A DNA stretch of 38,839 nucleotides from a bacterium (GCA_027592325.1 JAQCKO010000011.1:1-38839), one strand, 5' to 3'. Shown: positions 26,359-33,863, counted from the first letter of the stretch. Notes: a model not told the origin generated them from the sequence alone. Translations and numbers: made by a program.

Positions 26359-26403
26359 AAAGAAAACACGCCCCTACTACAGGTGGCGTGTTTTCTTTTA
26401 TCT
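26359..26403 (+). terminator. Intrinsic terminator after the exported repeat protein
   Basis: A perfect 14-bp stem (AAAGAAAACACGCC with GGCGTGTTTTCTTT) with a 12-nt loop is followed by TATCTC. The A-rich left arm means it could also stop transcription on the other strand. Confidence 0.85.
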
Positions 26404-26414
26404 CCAAATGCATA

Positions 26415-26443
26415 TAATCACAAAACCACGATCGAAATCGTGG
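26415..26443 (-). terminator. Intrinsic terminator of tRNA-Asp
   Basis: On the minus strand CCACGAT and ATCGTGG form a stem, followed by TTTTGTG. It lies 6 nt after the encoded CCA of the tRNA. Confidence 0.75.
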
Positions 26444-26448
26444 CATTG

Positions 26449-26525
26449 TGGCGGACCGGACGAGACTCGAACTCGCAACTTCCGCCGTGACAGGGCGGTG
26501 CTCTAACCAATTGAACTACCGGTCC
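26449..26525 (-). tRNA. tRNA-Asp (GTC)
   Basis: The minus strand folds as a standard tRNA: acceptor GGACCGG with CCGGTCC, D-arm around AGTTCAATTGGTTAGAGC, anticodon loop CTGTCAC giving GTC, T-loop TTCGAGT, discriminator G and an encoded CCA at 26449-26451. The G discriminator is a tRNA-Asp identity element. Confidence 0.96.
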
Positions 26526-26544
26526 AAAGTATTTCTGTGGCGAG

Positions 26545-26573
26545 ATTGTAGCAAATCATGAAAAGATTGGCAA
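26545..26573 (-). promoter_or_regulatory. tRNA-Asp promoter
   Basis: On the minus strand TTGCCA and TACAAT are separated by 17 nt, with TG-C before the -10. The tRNA 5' end is 19 nt downstream of the -10. Confidence 0.75.
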
Positions 26574-26594
26574 GTGGATTGGACGGGAGTGTCT

Positions 26595-26640
26595 ATAAAA
26601 GTAAAGACGCCCCGGCCGACACAATGTGTCAGTCGGGGCG
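26595..26640 (-). terminator. Intrinsic terminator of the GC-rich membrane-protein gene
   Basis: On the minus strand CGCCCCG, with further pairing through TGACA, forms a long GC-rich stem with CGGGGCG around a short loop and is followed by TCTTTACTTTTAT. It ends the gene whose stop is at 26662. Confidence 0.85.
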
Positions 26641-26661
26641 TACGTGGCGAGGGCCTGCGGG

Positions 26662-27333
26662 TCAGAGACCCAGCATGGCCTGCTGCGCCTGGAAGTCGGT
26701 GGCGCTTAGCGCCACCTTGCCGAAGAACGTTGGGCAGCTTGGCTGCCCTTCGTTCTTTTCCCACCCCAGGCCCGGGTGGGCCTTCGCGCCGTCGAGGCAC
26801 GAGGTCCACACCGGGCGGGGCTTGTCGCGCCCGGCGATGTGGACCGTCAGGCGGCCGTCACGGTGGACGGCGAGCGACGCCTTCTCCCCGTCCACCTTGG
26901 TGGTGAGCGGGAAGGCGTAGCGGTGCACCGCGCCGCTCGGGAGCGGCTGGGTCACCACCACGTGCACCGCGTCGCCCCCGGCGAGGTTGTGCACTACGCG
27001 CACCTCGCACCAGGGGCCGGTGCAGACAATTGAGGTCATGTCGACCTCGTCGTCGCCGCCCTCCTCGGCCTTCTCGTCCGCGTCGTCACTGGCGGGCGGC
27101 TCCTTCGTCTCCACCGGAATCTGCCCGAGGGCATCTTCCGGCTCGATTGGGCCTAGCAGCCACATCATCACCGCGATAGCGGTGATGATGCCCGCGATGA
27201 GCGCCGCGAGGGCACCCATCGCGGGCATCCAGCCCCGCCATGCGGCGGGCGGCGGCGTCTGCGTCGGGGTCGTCTCGACCTCGGCCTCCTCGGTATCGTC
27301 GGCGGGCGGCGTCGTCAGGGTCGGTTCGGCCAT
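26662..27333 (-). CDS. GC-rich single-pass membrane protein of unknown function
   Basis: The 223-residue product has an acidic and proline-rich N-terminus (MAEPTLTTPPADDTEEAEVE), one membrane helix near 38-62 (MGALAALIAGIITAIAVMMW), an acidic linker, and an outer beta-rich domain (about 100-223) with four cysteines. ATG 27333 is supported by AAGGAGG 5 nt upstream; the frame stays open further upstream, but that part reads through the leader, promoter and rplT. Codon use is strongly GC-ending, unlike the flanking tRNA and ribosomal genes. It has its own promoter, structured leader and terminator. No family is recognised. The compact unit between tRNA-Asp and rplT looks acquired. Confidence 0.82.
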   Translation of the reverse strand: MAEPTLTTPPADDTEEAEVETTPTQTPPPAAWRGWMPAMGALAALIAGIITAIAVMMWLLGPIEPEDALGQIPVETKEPPASDDADEKAEEGGDDEVDMTSIVCTGPWCEVRVVHNLAGGDAVHVVVTQPLPSGAVHRYAFPLTTKVDGEKASLAVHRDGRLTVHIAGRDKPRPVWTSCLDGAKAHPGLGWEKNEGQPSCPTFFGKVALSATDFQAQQAMLGL

Positions 27334-27435
27334 GATGGCCTCCTTTAGCCCTTGCGGGCTGTTTGCCACCCACGGGTGGCCGGGTTTCAGAATGCGTCTC
27401 GCGGTGCTTTGCATGAAAGCTCTGCACCGTTGCGA
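27334..27435 (-). promoter_or_regulatory. Structured leader of the GC-rich membrane-protein gene
   Basis: The predicted leader of about 100 nt holds two compact hairpins just before the Shine-Dalgarno site. One is GCCACC-CGTG-GGTGGC (27365-27380). The other is AGCCC-GCAA-GGGCT (27347-27360), with a GNRA-type tetraloop. The ribosome site AAGGAGG (27339-27345) follows the second at once. The hairpins could stabilise the mRNA or control access to the start. Confidence 0.55.
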
Positions 27436-27441
27436 CGTAAA

Positions 27442-27470
27442 TGTATACCATAATACGTCCATTCTGTCAA
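27442..27470 (-). promoter_or_regulatory. Consensus-like promoter of the GC-rich membrane-protein gene
   Basis: On the minus strand TTGACA (27465-27470) and TATACA (27442-27447) are separated by 17 nt, with TG-G before the -10. Confidence 0.8.
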
Positions 27471-27481
27471 CCCAAACAACC

Positions 27482-27505
27482 AAAAAACAGCCGAATTGGC
27501 TGCTT
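27482..27505 (-). terminator. Intrinsic terminator of the infC-rpmI-rplT operon
   Basis: On the minus strand CAGCC-AATTC-GGCTG is followed by six T residues. An outer AACAACC/GGTTGTT pairing may extend it. It lies between the rplT stop and the promoter of the next gene. Confidence 0.8.
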
Positions 27506-27520
27506 CTTAGGTTGTTCAGG

Positions 27521-27865
27521 CTATTTTGCTGAATCAACGACTTTTTTGAAGATATTAGGGAACTTTTCCGCGAGTCCTGCAAGCACTTTGCGATCAAGGT
27601 CGATATTCGCCTTCTTAAGCCCATTAATGAGCTTTGAATACGTTGTTCCATTCGCGCGTGCTCCGGCATTAATCTTAATATTCCAGAGTCCGCGGAAGGT
27701 GCGCTTTTTTGCGCGGCGATCACGGAAAGCACTTACTCCAGCACGTAGAACCGCCGTACGAGCGAGGCTTTTTTTGCTCTTTCGTCCATGACGATACCCT
27801 TTTACCTGTGAAAGCAGGTTTTTTCGGCGCTTATTTTTTTGTACTCCTCGTTTTACGCGTGGCAT
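27521..27865 (-). CDS. rplT: 50S ribosomal protein bL20
   Basis: The 114-residue basic protein begins MPRVKRGVQKNKRRKN and contains the bL20 core with KGYRHGRKSKKSLARTAVLRA and AFRDRRAKKRTFRGLWNIKI. It binds 23S rRNA early in large-subunit assembly. It is the last gene of the infC-rpmI-rplT operon, 1 nt after rpmI. In many bacteria bL20 represses this operon through the rpmI leader; only a 54-nt gap is present here and no clear control structure was seen. Confidence 0.97.
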   Translation of the reverse strand: MPRVKRGVQKNKRRKNLLSQVKGYRHGRKSKKSLARTAVLRAGVSAFRDRRAKKRTFRGLWNIKINAGARANGTTYSKLINGLKKANIDLDRKVLAGLAEKFPNIFKKVVDSAK

Positions 27866-27866
27866 A

Positions 27867-28070
27867 CTATTTCACCTTATGATACGGCATAAGGCTCTTT
27901 ACAGCCTTTTTTACCGTTGCAGAAAGGGTAATATCGCGGCGCTTATTGCGGCGCACTTTTCCACTTTCGCGTGAATTAAAGTGATCTTGGCCTGCCTTAC
28001 GCTTTGTAATCTTCCCGCTTCCTTTGACGGAAAAGCGCTTCGACATTGCCTTATGAGTCTTCTGTTTCAT
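27867..28070 (-). CDS. rpmI: 50S ribosomal protein bL35
   Basis: ATG 28070 gives MKQKTHKAMSKRFSVKGSGK, the standard bL35 opening, and a length of 67 residues, which is normal. The longer frame upstream is not supported. It lies between infC and rplT, the classical order. Confidence 0.95.
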   Translation of the reverse strand: MKQKTHKAMSKRFSVKGSGKITKRKAGQDHFNSRESGKVRRNKRRDITLSATVKKAVKSLMPYHKVK

Positions 28071-28124
28071 ATACAGGTTAACGGGCGGAATTGTACCGAA
28101 AAAGTCGTTTTTCGTCAAGCGCTC

Positions 28125-28679
28125 TTACTTTGTTCGCGCCACAATCATGTGTAGCTTGCTATGCATACGCTTGAGCGGTGTCTCGACTTTCACTTCAAAA
28201 TCTTCTGAAACGGCTTCAATAAAGCGGTCAAAAACCTCTTGTGCGCGGTCTGAATATGCTTTTTCACGCCCGCGGAGAATCATCTCAATACGAATTTTAT
28301 TTCCTTTTTCAAGGAACTTTTTTGCTTGATTAAGACGAACATTAAAGTCATTTGTTCCAATTTTGAGGGAAAGGCGAATACCTTTTGTTTCTACGGCCTT
28401 TGATGCCGCACGCTTCTTTTTCGCTTCTTTTTCCTTCTGGTATTTAAATGTCCCAAATTCCATCAGCTTACACACAGGAGGATTTGCCTTCGGAGAAACT
28501 TCAATAAGATCAAACCCCTTTTCGCTAGCAAGAGCGAGTGCTTGATCGACAGTCATGACACCCAGCATGTTTTTATCGTTGTCGATAACACGAATTTCAT
28601 CGGCTTTAATTTGCCGATTTACTTTAAATTCTGGAATTTCGGGCTTTCGATTGCGGTGTCTGTGTCGATGTATGCGCAT
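28125..28679 (-). CDS. infC: Translation initiation factor IF-3
   Basis: The 184-residue factor binds the 30S subunit and checks start-codon choice. The N-domain has EIRVIDNDKNMLGVMT and ALALASEKGFDLIEVSP, with NPPVCKLMEFGTFKYQ leading to the linker helix. The C-domain ends HSKLHMIVARTK. The N-terminus is unusually rich in His and Arg (MRIHRHRHRNRKPE). It starts with ATG rather than the rare ATT used in some bacteria, and no Shine-Dalgarno is seen. Confidence 0.96.
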   Translation of the reverse strand: MRIHRHRHRNRKPEIPEFKVNRQIKADEIRVIDNDKNMLGVMTVDQALALASEKGFDLIEVSPKANPPVCKLMEFGTFKYQKEKEAKKKRAASKAVETKGIRLSLKIGTNDFNVRLNQAKKFLEKGNKIRIEMILRGREKAYSDRAQEVFDRFIEAVSEDFEVKVETPLKRMHSKLHMIVARTK

Positions 28680-28689
28680 TGCTATTTGG

Positions 28690-29028
28690 TTAGATAATTT
28701 TATTTGTCAATTGAGAAAATAATCGTTCTTTCTTAATACGCGACCATGATTTGATCTGCTTTTCTCGGCGCATTGCGGAGGTTCTATCTAAATGCTCCTC
28801 TAGGTACATCAGACGGACTGGTAGCCTATTACGTGTCCAGATTGCAGAAGTACCCGTAGCATGAGCTTTTAAACGAGTATTACTGTCAGTCGTTTGACCA
28901 ACGTAATATGAAGAATCACTGCATTTTAGAATGTAAACCTGATATACAAGTAGAACGGGTTGTGCATTAAGTGTTATGGTCGAAGACCATGAGCGGCTAG
29001 AAACAGGGTGTCCCGTCGCTCGGGACAT
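28690..29028 (-). CDS. GIY-YIG nuclease domain protein
   Basis: From about residue 28 the product matches small stand-alone GIY-YIG proteins (UPF0213 type): VYQVYILKCSDSSYYVGQT, the conserved Arg in RLKAH, and the Glu in RREKQIKSWSR. Family members are single-domain nuclease-like proteins of uncertain role. The only in-frame start, ATG 29028, lies inside an inverted repeat, and the first 27 residues look repeat-derived. The true start may be non-standard, or the 5' end may have been altered by the repeat. The gene ends 10 nt before infC. Confidence 0.75.
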   Translation of the reverse strand: MSRATGHPVSSRSWSSTITLNAQPVLLVYQVYILKCSDSSYYVGQTTDSNTRLKAHATGTSAIWTRNRLPVRLMYLEEHLDRTSAMRREKQIKSWSRIKKERLFSQLTNKII

Positions 29029-29064
29029 TCGACTGCCGTCATGCTGGCATAGCGTCAGTCGAAT
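29009..29064. repeat. Two adjacent hairpins downstream of tmRNA
   Basis: TGTCCCG-TCGCT-CGGGACA (29009-29027) is followed by ATTCGACTG paired with CAGTCGAAT (29027-29064), which abuts the tmRNA CCA end. They may serve as a terminator for tmRNA although no T-run follows the first, and they resemble REP-type intergenic palindromes. The first supplies the only start codon of the GIY-YIG gene. Confidence 0.6.
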
Positions 29065-29448
29065 GGTGGACCTGGGGAGAATTGAACTCCCGTCTGGTTA
29101 GGGGCCCCAAAGCAACGTTCTACAAGCTTTGCCTTATCTGAATACACTTCCTGCCCTCAAGATAAGGCAAAATAGACAGAACGTGGGTCCGGATAACATT
29201 CTCTCAGCCACTCCGGAATGGAAGAGAAGAGCCTATAATGACGTCCTTCTTAACCTATAGGCATCAGCCAAGGGACGAGCGCTGCGACTAGGCAGCTGCG
29301 TAAGCGAGAGAAGGCATGCTAAAAGCATTCTTCACTGCAGATACGAATTTGTTTGCATTTCGTGGTGTACGACGTGATAACGAAGAGCGTACATCTCCGG
29401 CTTGATTGCAATGAGCACCGATTCCTACCATCGATTCCTGGCAGGCCC
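29064..29448 (-). ncRNA. ssrA: tmRNA (ssrA)
   Basis: The minus strand has the tRNA-like ends of tmRNA: 5' GGGCCTG pairs with 3' CAGGTCC, the T-arm is GGGAG-TTCAATT-CTCCC, and CCA is encoded at 29064-29066. The 5' domain has the conserved CAGGAATCGATGG. The tag frame starts at GCA 29356 (ANKFVSAVKN...), ends LAYAAA and stops at TAG 29288-29290, giving 22 residues. With SmpB it rescues stalled ribosomes. smpB ends 41 nt upstream on the same strand. Confidence 0.94.
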
Positions 29449-29489
29449 CAAATAGAGATGATGTCTCACCTGCATTTGGGACGTGCGAG

Positions 29490-29948
29490 TTAATTCCTTT
29501 TGATGATTTTTTTGACCTCCTCACGCATGCGGCGATCAATATCGCGTTTTTTTATGCTGTCGCGCTTTTCATGTTGCGCTTTTCCACGTGCGAGAGCAAA
29601 GCTTATTTTCACCAAATCGCGCTTAGTATAAACCGAAATAGGCACTAATGTCAATCCTTGCGCCTGTTTTTTATGCGCGATTTTTCTGAGTTCAGAACGA
29701 TGCATGAGCACTTTTCGTGTACGTGTTGGATTGTAATGAGTTTGTTCTCCTGCTGGCAAATACTTCCCTATATGCATATTCCGTACCCAAAGCTCTCCTG
29801 CATCAAGAGTGACATAGGAACCTTTCAGTTGAATATGTCCTTTTTTTGCCGCTTTCACTTCAGCGCCTGTCAGCACTAACCCTCCTTCATATTCCTCAAT
29901 GAAGTCAAAACTATGGTGAGCGTATTTATTACGGGCAAGAGAAGGCAT
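29490..29948 (-). CDS. smpB: SsrA-binding protein SmpB
   Basis: The 152-residue protein carries the tmRNA to stalled ribosomes. It shows ARNKYAHHSFDFIEEYEGGL, GAEVKAAKKGHIQLKGSYV, the LLMHR-type motif (KVLMHRSELRKI) and a basic C-terminal tail (REEVKKIIKRN). ATG 29948 is chosen rather than TTG 29963. A TACACT -10 box ends 6 nt before the ATG, again suggesting a leaderless mRNA. Its RNA partner ssrA follows directly. Confidence 0.95.
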   Translation of the reverse strand: MPSLARNKYAHHSFDFIEEYEGGLVLTGAEVKAAKKGHIQLKGSYVTLDAGELWVRNMHIGKYLPAGEQTHYNPTRTRKVLMHRSELRKIAHKKQAQGLTLVPISVYTKRDLVKISFALARGKAQHEKRDSIKKRDIDRRMREEVKKIIKRN

Positions 29949-30022
29949 AGGGTGAGTGTACAATTTCTTGTGCCGGGTGGCTAGTCTTATAAGAGAATGG
30001 TCGTGAACTGCATGATATTGAG

Positions 30023-30031
30023 TGGTATACT
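30023..30031 (+). promoter_or_regulatory. Extended -10 promoter, leaderless type
   Basis: TG-G-TATACT ends 8 nt before ATG 30040, with a weak GTGAAC at the -35 position 17 nt upstream. No Shine-Dalgarno is seen. It would drive the five-gene membrane/envelope operon. Confidence 0.6.
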
Positions 30032-30039
30032 ATTTCCGT

Positions 30040-31062
30040 ATGTCAGTAAAGCCAATGTCCATAGAAATAACGACCGGCACGGTATGGCGGGTGATTGGAG
30101 TATTACTTTTCGTTGCAGCACTATGGTTTTTAAGGGACATTGTGCTCGTGACACTAGCAGGGTTGTTGCTCGCAGCGCTTATTGATCCAATCGCGGATCG
30201 GTTTGAGCAAAGGGGGGTAAAACGAGGACTCACCGTGCTTGGCGTTTATGCGATTATTGCCCTTTTTGTTGCGCTTATTTCTTGGCTTGTGGTTCCAGTG
30301 CTTATTCAGGAATCAGAAGACCTTGTCACTCGATACGGACCGGTTTTGCAAACAGTCATTGGTGAGAGCAAGTTTATTGAACGCATCACAAGCGGAGAAT
30401 TTTTCGCGCAAGATCCAATTGATATCTTCCGTTCGATTCAAAATGCCGGTATTGCGCGTGCCATTCCAGACATTGTGAATTTCTTTGTGTCTGCATTCGC
30501 TGGTATTCTTGCCGTTATCTATGCTGTCGTACTTGCGTATTACATTGTGGTTGAAGACAAAGCAATGCGGCATGGCATTGCTTGGCTTGCACCTAAGCAG
30601 CATCGTGAACGGGTAAAACAGATCATTCCGCAAGTACGTCGCAAGTTAGGAGAGTGGCTTCAGGGTCAATTACTGATCATGTTTTTCATTTTTCTCATTT
30701 CGCTTATTGGGTTCAGTCTCATTGGTCTGCCGTTTTCGCTCATACTCGCGATCATGGCAGGACTACTTGAAGTCGTTCCGTTTCTTGGGCCTCTTGCTGC
30801 CGGGATTCCCGCGATTATCATTGGGCTTTCTGTTTCGCCACTTCACGGACTTCTTGCGGCAGTTGTTGCCTTGCTTATTCAGCAAATCGAAGGGCAAATT
30901 CTTTCTCCAAAAATCATGCATCGCGTGACGGGACTGAACCCTGTTGTCACACTCCTTGTAGTTGTCGTTGGATTTGAGCTTGTTGGACTCATGGGGGCAT
31001 TGCTTGCAATCCCCGTGACAGTTGCAGTTTGGGTGATCATGAAAGAAACACGTGCTCTATGA
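30040..31062 (+). CDS. AI-2E family (PerM/TqsA-like) transporter
   Basis: The 340-residue protein has eight or so membrane helices in the AI-2E (UPF0118) layout: two N-terminal helices, a soluble segment (about 75-150), then a helical block. Family motifs are LLAALIDPIADRF near the start and LLEVVPFLGPLAAGIPAIIIGL and GQILSPKIMHRVTGLNPVV near the end. Members export small molecules or ions; the substrate here is unknown. ATG 30040 is chosen over GTG 30022, which lies inside the promoter. The stop overlaps the next start (ATGA). Confidence 0.9.
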   Translation: MSVKPMSIEITTGTVWRVIGVLLFVAALWFLRDIVLVTLAGLLLAALIDPIADRFEQRGVKRGLTVLGVYAIIALFVALISWLVVPVLIQESEDLVTRYGPVLQTVIGESKFIERITSGEFFAQDPIDIFRSIQNAGIARAIPDIVNFFVSAFAGILAVIYAVVLAYYIVVEDKAMRHGIAWLAPKQHRERVKQIIPQVRRKLGEWLQGQLLIMFFIFLISLIGFSLIGLPFSLILAIMAGLLEVVPFLGPLAAGIPAIIIGLSVSPLHGLLAAVVALLIQQIEGQILSPKIMHRVTGLNPVVTLLVVVVGFELVGLMGALLAIPVTVAVWVIMKETRAL

Positions 31063-31418
31063 ATAAACGAGAAAAAGAGTGGATTCACGTTATTCTCATT
31101 TCCTTCGTTTTGATCTCAGTCCTTTTTGTTATGGCAACAAGAACAGTGCAGGTAACGGCAAATGAAGCAGGTCGAGTGATAGAGCAGATCCAAAATACAC
31201 GTTTTGTACCCGCTGATGCATATGAGCGCGAAGTGAATCGATACGTGAAGGCATTTCTTTCGTCGGAAGAAAAAGGTGCAGATATTGCTGTCCGAATGCT
31301 TGACATGCGTATTCCTCCTCAGTACAAAGCAATACATCTTGCCATCATCGTTGCCTTGCAAAATGAGGATGCAGCAGCAGTAGAGGCGCTCCAGACATCA
31401 CATTCATGGCTCAACTAG
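31059..31418 (+). CDS. Small single-pass membrane protein, unknown
   Basis: The 119-residue protein has a basic N-terminus, one membrane helix (about 9-29, VILISFVLISVLFVMATRT) and a mostly helical, outward-facing domain (about 35-119). ATG 31059 overlaps the previous stop. The helical domain has no recognised motif. It is coupled to the AI-2E transporter gene and is followed 1 nt later by another membrane protein gene. Confidence 0.75.
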   Translation: MNKREKEWIHVILISFVLISVLFVMATRTVQVTANEAGRVIEQIQNTRFVPADAYEREVNRYVKAFLSSEEKGADIAVRMLDMRIPPQYKAIHLAIIVALQNEDAAAVEALQTSHSWLN

Positions 31419-31419
31419 C

Positions 31420-32184
31420 ATGTTTTCTCCGTATAGACTGACATCATTTTTTCACTTTTTTATCCTCGTATTTGGGTTTGTATTACTCATTGCGCGTATA
31501 GGACCAACACTACCTACCGCCGTAGCGATGCTTTTCCTTTCCATTGTTCTTTTTGCGCGCCTTACGCAATACGAATTTCGACGCTTCGCTTTTTGGGTGT
31601 TTCTTATCATTCCAATGTCATTTCTTTTTGGATCAATTTTCTACTTTTTGTATCTCGAACAAATCTGGCTCATGTGGATGGTCACAATTGTGACCACGGT
31701 TGGTATATGGCTCTATGCAGAAAATTTGTATGCGTTTTATCATGCGCCAAAAAAATATCAGCCGTATTCCCTTGAATATCTTTCATTAGCGCTTGGGGTA
31801 TTTGCCATATTTTTCTTCTCCGCTGCAGCTTTTGGTTCACAACTCTTTTTACAGGTTGAGGTTTACATACCCGCAATTGCAATATTTCTTTTTGGGTGTG
31901 CGCTGATCATTAGCATTTTTTGGGTCAGCAAAATCGACCATTCTCTGAGTATTCGATACGGTATTATGGGCGCGCTTATTCTTACCGAGCTCTATGTGGT
32001 GCTGTCGTTCTTACCAGTCAGCTATCAGGTGAATGCGGTCACACTTTCCGTGATGTTGTATAGTTTTATTGGAATCGCGCGCGCCGAATTACTCGATAAG
32101 CTTACAAAGCCCGTGTTACGCCGTTATATCTTGCTTGGAAGCATTTCGCTTCTCGTTATCTTTCTTACGGCAAATTGGACATAA
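31420..32184 (+). CDS. Polytopic membrane protein of unknown function
   Basis: The 254-residue protein has about eight hydrophobic helices separated by short loops and is rich in Phe, Ile and Leu. No transport or enzyme motif is recognised. The start follows the previous stop by 1 nt, and its own stop is 1 nt before the pseudo-protease gene, so it belongs to the same operon. Confidence 0.75.
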   Translation: MFSPYRLTSFFHFFILVFGFVLLIARIGPTLPTAVAMLFLSIVLFARLTQYEFRRFAFWVFLIIPMSFLFGSIFYFLYLEQIWLMWMVTIVTTVGIWLYAENLYAFYHAPKKYQPYSLEYLSLALGVFAIFFFSAAAFGSQLFLQVEVYIPAIAIFLFGCALIISIFWVSKIDHSLSIRYGIMGALILTELYVVLSFLPVSYQVNAVTLSVMLYSFIGIARAELLDKLTKPVLRRYILLGSISLLVIFLTANWT

Positions 32185-32185
32185 T

Positions 32186-33211
32186 ATGAAACAATCCTTC
32201 TTTTCCCCGCTCGCATTTATGCTGCTTGTTATCGTCATCGCGGTACTGGCAGCCGTCACCACATCTGTGGCAACAAATCAGTCGCTCCAGCAATATGCCG
32301 ACGATTTTGAATATCGATTTTCTGCATTGCAGCGCGCTAGTGCAGGACCGATTACCTTACCTGGAACATATGAAGAAGCGTTAGAAGCACTTTCGTTAAA
32401 TACAATGCCTTCTCTTGCATATGTCACTGGTCCTGGTGTGGAAACATTTTTACCGGGTGAACAGCTCGCAACCGCCGTTGCGGTTACCGCAGATGGGTGG
32501 ATGCTCCTTATGGATGCGGAGGGAATTGATATAAATCGACATCGTCTGTGGATTGGGGAGGGGGTATATGTCATCGAAGATATACGCCGTGATGTTTACT
32601 CAACGGCCGCACTTCTAAAGGTCAACGCTTCAAATCTGCGTGCAATTGCCTTTGGTCGTAGTGAACTTGCGCCTTCAGGCTCACTTCTTTTCTCGGTTTC
32701 AGCAGCACGCGATATTTACCCGGGAAGTTTAGAATCGGCGCGGCAATACGGGGGAGAAATAACCGAAGCGGAAGAATTACCTTATACATGGGGCGTTTCT
32801 GAGTACTTGCCAGAAGGATTTTTATTCGATGCTTCCGGGGCATTAATCGGCTGGAAAGGCGCGCGAACCGCTCATCCAGTTCATTCCATGCTGCCATTTG
32901 TGGACGCGACACTTCGCGGGCGAGAAGAGGTATACGCTGGGCTTGGAGCAATGGTTCGTGGCGGATACACCGTCGGCGACGACATTGAAACGACGCAGGT
33001 AGAGGTGCTTTTAACCACAGATGCATCCTCGGTGCTGCAAGAAGGAGACGTCTTATTGCGTTTTGATGATATGCCATTTGGTGCTATGACCCTTGGAGAT
33101 TTTCTCTTGCTACGTCGCCCGGGAGAAACAGTGATTATCGATTTTCAACGAAATGGGGAAGAGTTGCGAGAAATTGTGGGGCTACGCGCTCGTAGTAGTT
33201 TGATATACTAA
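32186..33211 (+). CDS. HtrA-like protein with degenerate protease domain and PDZ domain
   Basis: The 341-residue protein has an N-terminal membrane anchor (about 10-29) and then a trypsin-like fold that can be followed through HtrA landmarks. TAVAVTADGWMLLMDAEGI stands where HtrA has GVIVxxDGYILTNxHVV; STAALLKV replaces DLAVLK; LFDASGALIGWKGA replaces the strand after the GNSGGP serine loop. The catalytic His, Asp and Ser are therefore all missing. A PDZ-like domain (about 265-338, LQEGDVLLRFDDMPF to LRRPGETVIIDFQRNGEEL) is well kept. It is probably a non-catalytic binding protein outside the membrane. ATG 32186 is chosen over the longer frame. Confidence 0.78.
   Translation: MKQSFFSPLAFMLLVIVIAVLAAVTTSVATNQSLQQYADDFEYRFSALQRASAGPITLPGTYEEALEALSLNTMPSLAYVTGPGVETFLPGEQLATAVAVTADGWMLLMDAEGIDINRHRLWIGEGVYVIEDIRRDVYSTAALLKVNASNLRAIAFGRSELAPSGSLLFSVSAARDIYPGSLESARQYGGEITEAEELPYTWGVSEYLPEGFLFDASGALIGWKGARTAHPVHSMLPFVDATLRGREEVYAGLGAMVRGGYTVGDDIETTQVEVLLTTDASSVLQEGDVLLRFDDMPFGAMTLGDFLLLRRPGETVIIDFQRNGEELREIVGLRARSSLIY
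33201..33209 (+). promoter_or_regulatory. Extended -10 promoter, leaderless type
   Basis: TG-A-TATACT ends 6 nt before ATG 33216 and overlaps the end of the HtrA-like gene. No Shine-Dalgarno is present. Confidence 0.55.
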
Positions 33212-33215
33212 GTAC

Positions 33216-33857
33216 ATGGCAAGCTCGTATAATCGTCTTATTCCACTCATTTCTGGGTGGCCAACTATTCTGCTTTTTGCTGGGATTGGATTGCTTTTAG
33301 GGGTAGTTTTGTCGTTCACGCAGCAACTTGAATATAGTTCGACAACAAGATTACTTATTACCCAGCAATTAGGGGCAGTAGATGCGTATACGGCGGGGCG
33401 ATCCGCTGAACGTATTGCCGAAGATTTAGGAAATGCGGTGCAAACGTCCACGTTTTACCAGGCATTTTTAGGGGCATCTGATGGATTTGACACCAATTTT
33501 TTCTCTTCTGATGAGCTAAAACGCCGGAAACAATGGCAAAAGGCGGTTACGACGTCGGTCTCCCGTTCTTCTGGACTATTGACCATTCGGGCCTTTCATC
33601 CAGATGCAAATCAGGCAAATATCCTTGCTGCAACGGTCGCAGATGTGCTGTCAGAAACAGGTTGGGTGTACTCTTCGGGCGGAAATATTGCGATTCAGCT
33701 TGTCGATACAGCCGTAAATTCGCGGTATCCGGTCCGTCCGAATGTCTTTGTAAATGGATTTTCCGGCTTTATGCTCGGGATTTTAGCCGGAATTGGCTAT
33801 ATTTTACTGCAAGTGGAGCAGCTACGCCGCCGGCATCAGCTCATGCACGAGGGGTAG
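33216..33857 (+). CDS. Wzz-like chain-length/polysaccharide co-polymerase family protein
   Basis: The 213-residue protein has one membrane helix near each end (about 17-35 and 180-198) and a soluble loop between them. The second helix is preceded by VNSRYPVRPNVFVNGFSGF, matching the Pro-rich motif before the second helix of Wzz-type proteins (P-x-x-P-x-x-P). Such proteins set the length of surface polysaccharide. The loop is shorter than usual and no kinase domain follows. No polysaccharide genes are in the window, so the role is inferred from layout only. Confidence 0.65.
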   Translation: MASSYNRLIPLISGWPTILLFAGIGLLLGVVLSFTQQLEYSSTTRLLITQQLGAVDAYTAGRSAERIAEDLGNAVQTSTFYQAFLGASDGFDTNFFSSDELKRRKQWQKAVTTSVSRSSGLLTIRAFHPDANQANILAATVADVLSETGWVYSSGGNIAIQLVDTAVNSRYPVRPNVFVNGFSGFMLGILAGIGYILLQVEQLRRRHQLMHEG

Positions 33858-33863
33858 AAATGC

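Noticed and set aside
27334-27732. N-terminal extension of the GC-rich membrane protein up to 27732
   Set aside because: The extension reads through the promoter, the rplT terminator and rplT in the wrong frame. ATG 27333 has a strong ribosome site.
32069-32185. Upstream start at 32069 for the HtrA-like gene
   Set aside because: It overlaps the preceding membrane-protein gene in another frame. ATG 32186 gives a normal membrane anchor.
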